A DNA stretch of 64,000 bases from Brochothrix campestris (GTDB lineage: Bacteria; Bacillota; Bacilli; Lactobacillales; Listeriaceae): NCBI RefSeq assembly GCF_046058945.1, contig NZ_CP175511.1, positions 1,860,001 to 1,924,000 of the forward strand, given 5' to 3'. Shown piece after piece: positions 45,557 to 53,117 of the stretch. Each line of letters begins with the position of its first letter. Position 1 is the stretch's first letter. Both the position numbers and the translations under genes were made by a program. Under the pieces are notes generated by a model. The model saw only the letters and a program-made list of their open reading frames with translations. It was not told the origin of the DNA and made no database searches.

Positions 45557-46078
45557 ATGACCGCTTTTTATGTTACTCATGGTACAGCTGATTATTTAGC
45601 AAAATATTACGAGGCTCATCGCCGGCCAGGACTTTATTATTTAACAAGCCCACACGAAACAATGCTGTTGGATAATACAGGTAGCAAAAAAACGCCGTTT
45701 GCTGGTGGTACGACCTATGATGTGATTGAACAAACTGGCGCACTGACCTTATCCAATGGACTCGATGCCTATCTGTTTTCAGTCTCAACCGAAGATGCTC
45801 TGTTCTTAACCGATATTATCCATCGTTTAGCGACTGAATTACCTCAGGGCGTTACCTATTTGGCATTCGGAAAGCGCCACAACCAAGCCCCTTATTCCTT
45901 ACTCATCGGGTGGAAAACATCACAAGACCGACTGGCCTTCACCTTAACAGATGCCTATGCTAAATTAGAAAAATTCGTATATACCGCACCAGTGGGACAA
46001 CTTGATTATGGTCATATTACAAACTATCTTATTCATGACCCTGCTGATGAACAACAAGGGACTGAAAGACCAATTTAA
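45557..46078 (+). CDS. HmoB-like heme monooxygenase family protein (ABM fold)
   Basis: A 173-residue protein whose N-terminal half (YVTHGTADYLAKYYEAH, and TTYDVIEQTGAL) matches my memory of B. subtilis HmoB and the Listeria homologue encoded beside ecsB. The C-terminal half (YSLLIGWKTSQDRLAFTLTD) would be the antibiotic-biosynthesis-monooxygenase fold that binds heme. It is quite divergent and I cannot point to the catalytic His/Asn/Trp with certainty, so activity is uncertain. The start follows GGAGGGATTTTT. It is convergent with ecsAB. Confidence 0.65.
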   Translation: MTAFYVTHGTADYLAKYYEAHRRPGLYYLTSPHETMLLDNTGSKKTPFAGGTTYDVIEQTGALTLSNGLDAYLFSVSTEDALFLTDIIHRLATELPQGVTYLAFGKRHNQAPYSLLIGWKTSQDRLAFTLTDAYAKLEKFVYTAPVGQLDYGHITNYLIHDPADEQQGTERPI

Positions 46079-46096
46079 CATACTTTCTACAGTAAA

Positions 46097-46408
46097 AGAG
46101 CCAGCTAAGCATAGCTGGCTCGAGGCTGAAGATAAATGCTGTTCTAGGTCGTCAATGCCTCCCCTTATCGGAGTCGAGTACCATCTGTACACTCACCTCA
46201 AAGGCTCGTTTTTCCTAGAACAAAAGAATTTAAAGCCGTTCTAAACGGCAGTGATTGGAGAAAATAACGTCTCGACTATTTCCCATCGATGCGTTATTTT
46301 TGAAATCACCCAAGTTTAGGATTTAAATACGAGAGGATATAACAACATTTCTATTCAGTCTTATCATCTCGTATACAAAGTCACTGTACTAGCATTACAA
46401 AGAAAACG
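46097..46408. other. Highly structured intergenic stretch bounded by duplicated terminator stems
   Basis: No gene is present. The stretch begins with AGAGCCAGCT-aagcat-AGCTGGCTC (46097-46121), the same hairpin that ends it at 46440-46465. Between them lie TGTTCTAGG/CCTAGAACA (46140-46148 with 46214-46222), GCCGTT-cta-AACGGC (46235-46249), AATAACG/CGTTATT (46263-46298), and ATACGAGAGGATA/TATCATCTCGTAT (46327-46374, one bulge on each arm). This could be a small RNA gene, an inserted non-coding element, or a long 3'UTR of the HmoB-like gene. It matches no RNA family I know. Confidence 0.55.
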
Positions 46409-46468
46409 AAGTCTGTTTAGACTTTGTCTACAATCTGAAAGAGCCAGCTAAGCATAGCTGGCTCTTTT
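46409..46468 (+). terminator. Terminator with the dispersed element (copy 4)
   Basis: Plus strand: AAGTCT-GTTT-AGACTT (46409-46424), then GACTTTGTCTACAATCTG (46420-46437), then the stem AGAGCCAGCT/AGCTGGCTCT (46440-46465) and TTTT. This is the complete form of the element plus terminator, as in copy 1, but facing the other way in the window. Confidence 0.88.
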
Positions 46469-46473
46469 CTTAT

Positions 46474-47685
46474 TTAAAAACTATCGGTCAATTTTTTTAT
46501 TTTGCTTGGGGCATAAATGAAGTTGAAGAACAGGTAAAACAACAGTAATAACACATTCATCCATAACGCCGCACTAAAGTTAAAGGTGATAAAGACAACC
46601 GCGATAAACAAGACGGTTTGAATCGCCATCAAACTCCGTAACAACTGCACAAATGATCGACGGTAGTTTATCATCGGCACCGGATAAAGCAAACGCGTTG
46701 GATGTAATTCATAAAGTCGAATCATCGGCAGCATTTGAAACGCCGTTAAATAACTAAATAACAGCAAGACTAACACGGCCATAATCGTATTAGACATAAA
46801 AATCGTAATCAATAAGCCAATCAGCGTTAAACGAACAAATAACCCACTAAATTCATCCGTTCTAATAAAAGCACGACGCCATAAATACGTATAGGTGTTT
46901 TTTTGTGCAAAAGAAATACCCTTATAACACCAATTAAGCCATTGCCGTTTTTTCGTTGTGTTTTTCAAATGCGGTACATCAGTGAACATATTAGCAAAAC
47001 GATAAAAGCGATTTAAACGCGCTTCTTCTTTCGCAATTAACACATCCCATTTAATATAGCAGTGTGCACCGGCCTTTATCGTCCCTAACAAGACAGCTGC
47101 TGCTACTAATACTAAAAGGATAATCATCCACCAAACCGGGAATAAAACAACTAATGCCACAGTAGCGGCATTAACGAACCAGATAACGATGTTGCCTTTT
47201 AAGCGTTGTGGTTGCTTATGAATAAACCACCAAATCAGAATATTCCAGCCCTTAAGTAACGTTAAATACACCAGTATAACTAGCACTTGCCACCCAGTAA
47301 GCGGCATAACCTTTGTATACATCGGCAAAAGCACAATAAAAGCCACCCATACGAGCGGTAATTGCGTGAAAAAAGACGTCACAATTGCCTTCTTAAAATA
47401 GACCTTCATTCGTGTTTCCATCACTGTTAAGTAAACCATATCGGCTGCTTTTAGCAGTGTATTTACCTGCGTTAATGATAAAACAAGCACAAGTATCACT
47501 ATCATAATTGGATTAACAGGAAAAGACGGACCTAATGTTTTAATCCATTGTGAATAATACAGACCAATAGCACCTAACATGAATACCATTACCAACACTA
47601 AATGGTCGTTGAAAATATACCGTAAATATTTCGTAATTTCTTTTAAATAATCGCTTAAGCGTTTTTGCCATAAATTATTTGCCAT
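46474..47685 (-). CDS. ecsB: ABC transporter permease EcsB
   Basis: A 403-residue membrane protein with multiple hydrophobic segments in pairs (for example LVLVMVFMLGAIGLYYSQWI near residue 30 and the C-terminal IAVVFITFNFSAALWMNVLL). It fits EcsB, the permease of the Ecs transporter, which affects secretion, regulated intramembrane proteolysis by RasP and competence in B. subtilis. Substrate unknown. The assignment leans on the ecsA-ecsB-hit context. It overlaps ecsA by 11 bp. Confidence 0.9.
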   Translation of the reverse strand: MANNLWQKRLSDYLKEITKYLRYIFNDHLVLVMVFMLGAIGLYYSQWIKTLGPSFPVNPIMIVILVLVLSLTQVNTLLKAADMVYLTVMETRMKVYFKKAIVTSFFTQLPLVWVAFIVLLPMYTKVMPLTGWQVLVILVYLTLLKGWNILIWWFIHKQPQRLKGNIVIWFVNAATVALVVLFPVWWMIILLVLVAAAVLLGTIKAGAHCYIKWDVLIAKEEARLNRFYRFANMFTDVPHLKNTTKKRQWLNWCYKGISFAQKNTYTYLWRRAFIRTDEFSGLFVRLTLIGLLITIFMSNTIMAVLVLLLFSYLTAFQMLPMIRLYELHPTRLLYPVPMINYRRSFVQLLRSLMAIQTVLFIAVVFITFNFSAALWMNVLLLLFYLFFNFIYAPSKIKKLTDSF

Positions 47686-48421
47686 GAGCAGTTTCTTCCT
47701 TTGTTAATTGAATATAAATATCATCAAGAGAGGCATCCGGCATCGCAAAGGCCAATTGTAATTCTTGCAACGTACCCGCTGCTCTAATTTCACCCTCGTG
47801 TAAAATAACAAATTTATCACAATATTTTTCAGCGGTTGCTAAAATATGGGTCGACATTAAAATACCACAGCCTTCATCGCGTTTATCTTGTAATATTTGT
47901 AGGAGATTTGTAATCGCTAACGGATCAAGACCGACAAATGGCTCATCAACGACATACAGTTTTGGCTCCACTAAAAAAGCGCAAACGAGCATGACCTTTT
48001 GTTTCATTCCCTTTGAAAAATGATTAGGGAACCAATTAAGTCGTTTAGTCAGACGAAACATTTCTAATAACGGCATCATACGTGCTTTGATTTCTGCTTC
48101 CGTTAAGTTATAAGCCATCCCCGTCAATTCAATATGTTCTTTTAAAGTCAATTCATCATATAAAACCGGTGTTTCGGGAATAACGGCAAATTGTTGGCGG
48201 TATTCATCCGCTCCATCAAGCAGTTGTCGTCCGTTAATTTTAACCTCACCTTTTTGCTGTTGCATTAAACCAATCACATGTTTAATCGTTGTGCTTTTTC
48301 CGGCACCATTCAAGCCTATTAAACCGACTAATTCGCCAGCATTCACGTCAAATGAGATATTTTTTAAGACAGGATATTTCGTGTAGCCTCCAACGAGGTT
48401 TTTAATTTCAAGTAATGCCAT
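47675..48421 (-). CDS. ecsA: ABC transporter ATPase EcsA
   Basis: A 248-residue ATPase: Walker A GLNGAGKSTTIKHV, the EcsA-type Q-loop IPETPVLYDELTLKEH, signature FSKGMKQKVMLVCAF, Walker B LYVVDEPFVGLDPLA and H-loop STHILATAEK. The SKGMKQK signature and the EPFVGLDP wording are typical of EcsA. Met 48421 follows AAGTAGGTAGAAGA; the frame extends 16 codons further. Divergent from hit with about 150 bp between, as in B. subtilis and Listeria. Confidence 0.94.
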   Translation of the reverse strand: MALLEIKNLVGGYTKYPVLKNISFDVNAGELVGLIGLNGAGKSTTIKHVIGLMQQQKGEVKINGRQLLDGADEYRQQFAVIPETPVLYDELTLKEHIELTGMAYNLTEAEIKARMMPLLEMFRLTKRLNWFPNHFSKGMKQKVMLVCAFLVEPKLYVVDEPFVGLDPLAITNLLQILQDKRDEGCGILMSTHILATAEKYCDKFVILHEGEIRAAGTLQELQLAFAMPDASLDDIYIQLTKEETAHGK

Positions 48422-48573
48422 TCTTCTACCTACTTTCTTCATAGTCATCTTTATCATAACAAAATTCATTTAAGAAAGACACAAACTTACATTCATTGTA
48501 AAAACTGTTAGACGAGCGTATTTTGTGGTAATCTATAGATAACACTAGTTCAATAGAAAGGCGTGAATTCCCC

Positions 48574-49005
48574 ATGACAACAGATACAATATTCGGGAAA
48601 ATTATCCGTAAAGAAATCCCATCTTACACCGTCTATGAAGATGATACTGTTTATGCATTTTTAGACTTATCACAGGTTACAAAAGGACACACTCTCGTTG
48701 TTCCTAAAAAAGCAACCACTAACATATTAACGGCCGATAGCGAGATAGCTAGTGCTGTCTTTGCTCGCATCCCTAAAATTGCTCGCGCGATTCAGGCAGC
48801 GTTTCCTGATTGTGAAGGCATGAACATATTAAGTAATGCCGGCGACATCGCCTCACAAAGCGTCTTTCATTGGCATGTTCACCTCATCCCTCGTTATTCA
48901 AAAACAGACGACGGCTTTGGCTTGAAATGGCAAGAACATGGTGAAGATTACACAGCCGAACAACTCACAGCGATTGCCTCTATCATTAAGCAATCAATCA
49001 ATTAA
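48574..49005 (+). CDS. hit: HIT-family nucleotide-binding protein
   Basis: A 143-residue histidine-triad protein: the triad is HWHVHLIPR (HxHxH), preceded by GMNILSNAGDIASQSVFH. The N-terminal part DTIFGKIIRKEIPSYTVYED carries the usual zinc-type HIT start. Such proteins hydrolyse nucleoside phosphoramidates and dinucleotides; the cell role in Bacilli is not clear. The start follows GAAAGGCGTGAATTCCCC. Confidence 0.93.
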   Translation: MTTDTIFGKIIRKEIPSYTVYEDDTVYAFLDLSQVTKGHTLVVPKKATTNILTADSEIASAVFARIPKIARAIQAAFPDCEGMNILSNAGDIASQSVFHWHVHLIPRYSKTDDGFGLKWQEHGEDYTAEQLTAIASIIKQSIN

Positions 49006-49033
49006 TAAAACTATTACTAAAGGAGAGTTACTT

Positions 49034-49387
49034 ATGAAATCAAAATCATTAGTGTTAGGCTTAGTTATCGGTGCAAGTGCTTCGGCGATTGCAACCCTTT
49101 TCTTAGCTCCAAAAGCAGGTAAAGAATTACGTAACGATATTGCTGAACGATCAGTTAGCATGGGCGGCGTTTTAAAAGAAATTGCCTATAATGCCAACAC
49201 GTTAACAGAACAATTAAAAACCTTCTCAACCGAAGGGATTGAAGTTGTTAAAGATGTTGTCGAAGAAATTGAGGAAGTCGTTGGTAACTGGAACAAAACA
49301 ATTGAACCTGATAAACAACGCTTAAAAGATGAATTGAAAGATCTCCAAAAGACTGTCAGTGCCCTTGAAAAAACAGTCAAAGGTTAA
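49034..49387 (+). CDS. YtxH-domain membrane protein
   Basis: A 117-residue protein with one N-terminal membrane segment (LVLGLVIGASASAIATLFLA) and the YtxH motif LFLAPKAGKELRNDI. The remainder is a predicted long amphipathic helix (EVVKDVVEEIEEVVGNWNK and KDELKDLQKTVSALEKTV), likely a coiled coil. The family is common in general-stress loci; function is unknown. ATG 49034 follows AAAGGAGAG; 28 bp after hit, probably co-transcribed. Confidence 0.88.
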   Translation: MKSKSLVLGLVIGASASAIATLFLAPKAGKELRNDIAERSVSMGGVLKEIAYNANTLTEQLKTFSTEGIEVVKDVVEEIEEVVGNWNKTIEPDKQRLKDELKDLQKTVSALEKTVKG

Positions 49388-49444
49388 GCTTAGCACCGCC
49401 CTTCGATAGCTCATAAAAAAGACAGAACCTCAAAATATCACTTT

Positions 49445-49478
49445 GACCTCATGAAACGTTTGTTTATGAGGTCTTTTT
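49445..49478 (+). terminator. hit-ytxH terminator
   Basis: Stem GACCTCAT/ATGAGGTC around a 13-nt loop, with T5 behind. Confidence 0.85.
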
Positions 49479-49540
49479 GTACTTGCTTTCAGTGACCAAT
49501 CACGATAGAATACTGTTTGAAGTTAGAAAGGAGATATGGC

Positions 49541-50095
49541 ATGCATTGCATCCGCTCTATTAAACATGAACAAGAAGAAAGTTTTTACCGTTTATTCATC
49601 GTATCTTTCCTTGTATTCATCACTGTCTTAAGTACGCTCATTATTACGCATCACCTATTGCTCGGAAATAACTATACGTACCAGTACCCATTAATCGGCT
49701 TTCTCATTTTATTACTAATCTATCCTTTCCATAAGTTATTTCATTACATCATCATGCCTGACAAACGAGAAATCTATCTTCAAATCCAGCGACACTTTGT
49801 TGTTGTTCCCTTTATCGAGGTAAAGTTAGACAAAGCAGTTCCAAAACGCCGTTACTTATTCGCTTTAATTACCCCATTTCTCACCATGTCGCTTCTTTGG
49901 TTATTAATTTATTATTATTATGATTTAAAGTCGGTCTATATGTATTTAGCCTTGGCGATACACTTAGCTATCTGTACAACCGATATTTATTGTTTTTTCA
50001 CCTACTTGAAATTTCCCAACAACAGCTTTATTGAGGACTCTTCCCGTGGAGTTAGAGTTCTTATTAAAGATGAGTTTGATGACGAGTGGTCATAG
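49541..50095 (+). CDS. DUF3267-type integral membrane protein
   Basis: A 184-residue protein with four hydrophobic segments (LFIVSFLVFITVLSTLIITH, YPLIGFLILLLIYPFHKLFH, YLFALITPFLTMSLLWLLIY, MYLALAIHLAICTTDIYCFF). The layout and the HKLFH at the end of segment two recall DUF3267 proteins, which carry a zinc-peptidase-like HExxH motif. Here the Glu is absent, so protease activity is unlikely. ATG 49541 follows AAAGGAG; the upstream in-frame codons to 49517 lack a site. It precedes prsA as in Listeria. Function unknown. Confidence 0.7.
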   Translation: MHCIRSIKHEQEESFYRLFIVSFLVFITVLSTLIITHHLLLGNNYTYQYPLIGFLILLLIYPFHKLFHYIIMPDKREIYLQIQRHFVVVPFIEVKLDKAVPKRRYLFALITPFLTMSLLWLLIYYYYDLKSVYMYLALAIHLAICTTDIYCFFTYLKFPNNSFIEDSSRGVRVLIKDEFDDEWS

Positions 50096-50201
50096 TTTAT
50101 TCATATTTAGTTAATAGTTATTTAATTTGTCTTTTCAGACCGTTCTTGATATGATAAATGTTGTAGACTAATTCAATTTACCTAAGGAGTGTGTCAAATT
50201 A

Positions 50202-51110
50202 ATGAAATCAAAAATCAATTTAATGATTGGTAGTATTATTGTGCTTGTTGTCGCAGTAATTGTCCTTTCAGTGATGTTATTCTCAAACAGTAGCAGTGCT
50301 ATTGTCAAAACAAAAAGTGGTAACGTAACAAAAACAGAACTTTACGATTATATGAAAGATGCATCGGGAGCAAGTGCTGTTGAATCACTAACATTCAAAA
50401 CAATTTTAGAAGATAAATTTGGTTCTAAAGTTAAAAAAGCAACAATCGATGATCAAGTCGAAGCTTTACAAAAACAATACGGTGGTAAAGATGCTTTAGT
50501 TTCTGCCTTACAACAAAGTGGTATTACTTCAATCGCAGCATATAAAGATACATTACGCTTACAAGCGTTGCTTAATCAAGCAGCTCGTGATTATGTAAAA
50601 CCTTCAACTAAAGAATTAAAAACTTTTTATGACAAAACATGGCAACCAGACTTCACTATCTCAAAAATCGTTTTAGCTGACAAAGATGCTGCAACAAAAG
50701 TCGCTAAAAAACTTAAAGATGGTGGCGATTTTGCTAAACTTGCAAAATCAGACTCTACAGACACAACAACTGGTGCTAACGGCGGTAAAACCGATCCTAT
50801 CAGTGTAACTGCTGCACAAACAGCCTATGGTGATTTCTATGCTGACGTTTACAAACTTAAAGAAGGTGCTGTATCTGCACCAATCAAAACAAGTTCTGGT
50901 ACTTATGAAATAATCAAGATGGTTAAAAAACCAGCTAAATCAACATTCGATAAAGACAAAAAAACGGTAACAGAATCTTATTACACTACTAAAGCAACTC
51001 AAGAAGCCCAAACTGCTGCATTGAAAAAACTTTACAAAGCTTCTGATGTTAAAGTGAAAGATTCTGACTTTAAAGATGTCTTTGCTTCATACAAATCATC
51101 AGACAAATAA
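50202..51110 (+). CDS. prsA: PrsA-like parvulin foldase without lipobox cysteine
   Basis: A 302-residue extracytoplasmic foldase. The N-terminal domain (KTKSGNVTKTELYDYMKD), the parvulin PPIase region around DFTISKIVLADKDAATKVAK and GGDFAKLAKSDSTDTTTGAN, and the C-terminal helix segment (TTKATQEAQTAALKKLYK) follow PrsA. The N-terminus is a membrane segment (LMIGSIIVLVVAVIVLSVML) followed by FSNSSSA. There is no Cys anywhere near, so it cannot be a lipoprotein; it is probably anchored by the uncleaved helix. The start after AAGGAGTGTGTCAAATTA is clear. PrsA folds secreted proteins and penicillin-binding proteins. Confidence 0.88.
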   Translation: MKSKINLMIGSIIVLVVAVIVLSVMLFSNSSSAIVKTKSGNVTKTELYDYMKDASGASAVESLTFKTILEDKFGSKVKKATIDDQVEALQKQYGGKDALVSALQQSGITSIAAYKDTLRLQALLNQAARDYVKPSTKELKTFYDKTWQPDFTISKIVLADKDAATKVAKKLKDGGDFAKLAKSDSTDTTTGANGGKTDPISVTAAQTAYGDFYADVYKLKEGAVSAPIKTSSGTYEIIKMVKKPAKSTFDKDKKTVTESYYTTKATQEAQTAALKKLYKASDVKVKDSDFKDVFASYKSSDK

Positions 51111-51112
51111 TA

Positions 51113-51150
51113 TGCAAAAAAACAGCCCACTGGGTTGTTTTTTTTTGCAT
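51113..51150 (+). terminator. prsA terminator
   Basis: Stem AACAGCCC/GGGTTGTT extended by flanking A and T runs (ATGCAAAAAAA and TTTTTTTTTGCAT). Confidence 0.9.
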
Positions 51151-51158
51151 ATTATTTG

Positions 51159-51942
51159 TCAAATTAAGCTGGACAATTGCTCTTCGTTTACGTAACTCAA
51201 AAACACTTCCAATGGTGTCCGGTAGTTTAATGATTTCCTTGGTATGTGATTTCTTTTTGAAGCAACAGCTGAAACGAAGTTTTGGTTAACTTGGTAAAAG
51301 TCCAGCTTTTTTGGCAAGCCATTTCTACGTAAAATGCCGTTAGAATTTTCGTTTAGCCCGCGTTGTGAAGGTGTTCCAGTCTCTGCAAAAAAATAGAGCT
51401 CTCATTGGAGTTACTTATTTCTTTCCACAATCAAACGTGAGTGATTTAAACATGTTTTTGAGAATAGATTGTAAACAATCCGTCGTCTCTTTTTCGATAT
51501 TTGCTGATTTTCACTTTTATGATAAACACCGACAATTGTATCGCCTTCCTCGACGTTCGTTGTGTCCGTTTGGCTTACGTTTACCTTTCATTGGTAGCTT
51601 TGTGATACCGAAGTAGTTGGCTTTAAATAGGCAATAGAGCGTTCTACCAGAACATGAAATAGCTATACATCAGGTGGCTAACCTTTAGCCGTCATTTTCT
51701 GAATGTAGGTTTGTTGATCCGTACTTAAAATGATCGGTCGTCTGCCACAATATGTTTTATTTTCTTTGTGTTTTTGATAAAAAGCACTGGCCGAGGAACT
51801 TTTCTTTAAAAAATTGTAGACATTATCAATCGTTTGTCTTGAACATCCTAGTATCTTCAATCCGGTTAAAACAGATTGTTTCGTTTGGAAATAGGCTTCT
51901 ATCATTACAAGTACATTTGGTGTAGAGATGTTTATAGGTCAT
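51159..51942 (-). pseudogene. Degraded IS30-family transposase
   Basis: Minus strand: MTYKHL at 51942, then after a frameshift MIEAYFQTKQSVLTGLKILG (51905 on), CSRQTIDNVYNFLKKSSSAS and CGRRPII, the N-terminal HTH region of an IS30 transposase, to a stop at 51678. The central part is scattered across frames. The C-terminal end is recognisable as VASKRNHIPRKSLNYRTPLE then VFLSYVNEEQLSSLI, with the stop at 51159. Several frameshifts and at least one deletion make it non-functional. It belongs to another IS30 subgroup than the intact copy. A 10-bp inverted repeat CACTCAAAAT/ATTTTGAGTG (51950-51987) lies next to its 5' end. It separates prsA from yhaM, which I recall as neighbours in Listeria. Confidence 0.88.
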
Positions 51943-52046
51943 TTGTCTACACTCAAAATAATTCTTTGGTCGGAACTATTTTGAGTGTCGCACAAAATGG
52001 CTTTTTTATTTGTCTCGCTTAATTTTACTATCGGCGGCATATAATA

Positions 52047-52085
52047 AAAAGAGTGGCAATGATTACAAATCACTGACACTCTTTA
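52047..52085 (-). terminator. yhaM terminator
   Basis: Minus strand: hairpin AAAGAGTGTCAGTGATT/AATCATTGCCACTCTTT with two mismatches and T5 behind. Confidence 0.85.
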
Positions 52086-52095
52086 TTTAAGTCTA

Positions 52096-53046
52096 TTACT
52101 CTTCTTTATTGTACTTCGGATTATAAAACGAGCGGTTATCTAAACCAAAAATCCGTTCACTATATGTTCCTGGATCGGTATGAGCAAGCGCCTTCGTTAA
52201 CATATTTAATGAGGCATCCATTTGATCAATCAGATGAATCAACTCAGCCTCCATCACTAGTGGCGGTTTAGGACTGCCCCATTCGCCTTTACCATGATGA
52301 GATAAAATAATATGTTGTAAGACGACGATTTCTTCGCTGTCAATTTGCAATTCAGCTGCTGCTTTAGCAATTTCATTCGACACGATTGAAATATGACCTA
52401 ACAGATTACCAGTGATCGTATACGTCGTTGCCACTGGGCCACTTAATTCAATCACCTTCCCTAAATCATGTAAGATGATACCCGCATAGAGTAAATCGGC
52501 ATCCAATTCAGTGTACTGTTGTTGGAGCTGATCAGCAATGCGCAACATCGATAACGAATGGAATGACAAACCAGAGACAAATTCATGATGGTGACGCATC
52601 GCAGCTGGATAACTAAAGTATTCTGCCTCATACTTTTTCACAAGATAATGCGTGACACGTTGTAAGTTCGCATTTTTAATCGCAAATAAGTAATGCATCA
52701 GTTCTTGTTGAATTTCATCTCGTTTTATTGGAGCTGTTTTTAAAAATTGATCGGCCGATACACTGTCTAACGCGCTCGTTTCACGTAAACCTTTAATTTT
52801 CATTTGCTTTTGTCCACGATAATTTTGCACCTCACCAACCACACTTACAATACTTTCAGGTATGTAACGTTTCAAATCTTCATCAGAAACATCCCATAAT
52901 TTCCCTTCAATCTCACCTGATTTATCTTGGAACACAATCGATAAAAAAGGTTTTCCATTTGTAGCAATTCCTTTTTGAGCACTTTTAATAAAAGCATAGG
53001 CCTCAACAGCCTCACCAACATTGTACTCTAACAACTTCTTTTGCAT
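52096..53046 (-). CDS. yhaM: 3'-5' exoribonuclease YhaM
   Basis: A 316-residue nuclease with an N-terminal OB fold (LSIVFQDKSGEIEGKLWDVS) and a C-terminal HD domain whose metal ligands are in MRHHHEFVSGLSFHSLSML and ILHDLGKVIEL, plus IILSHHG. YhaM trims RNA 3' ends in Bacilli. Met 53046 follows AGAGGAGATTTTG; the frame extends eight codons further. It heads a likely convergent-free group with yhaN and yhaO upstream on the same strand, 71 bp apart. Confidence 0.94.
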   Translation of the reverse strand: MQKKLLEYNVGEAVEAYAFIKSAQKGIATNGKPFLSIVFQDKSGEIEGKLWDVSDEDLKRYIPESIVSVVGEVQNYRGQKQMKIKGLRETSALDSVSADQFLKTAPIKRDEIQQELMHYLFAIKNANLQRVTHYLVKKYEAEYFSYPAAMRHHHEFVSGLSFHSLSMLRIADQLQQQYTELDADLLYAGIILHDLGKVIELSGPVATTYTITGNLLGHISIVSNEIAKAAAELQIDSEEIVVLQHIILSHHGKGEWGSPKPPLVMEAELIHLIDQMDASLNMLTKALAHTDPGTYSERIFGLDNRSFYNPKYNKEE

Positions 53047-53117
53047 CAAAATCTCCTCTTTCGTAATCATAATCGTTACCCTTATTATAACATAATGCTC
53101 GTCACTATAAAAAAACG

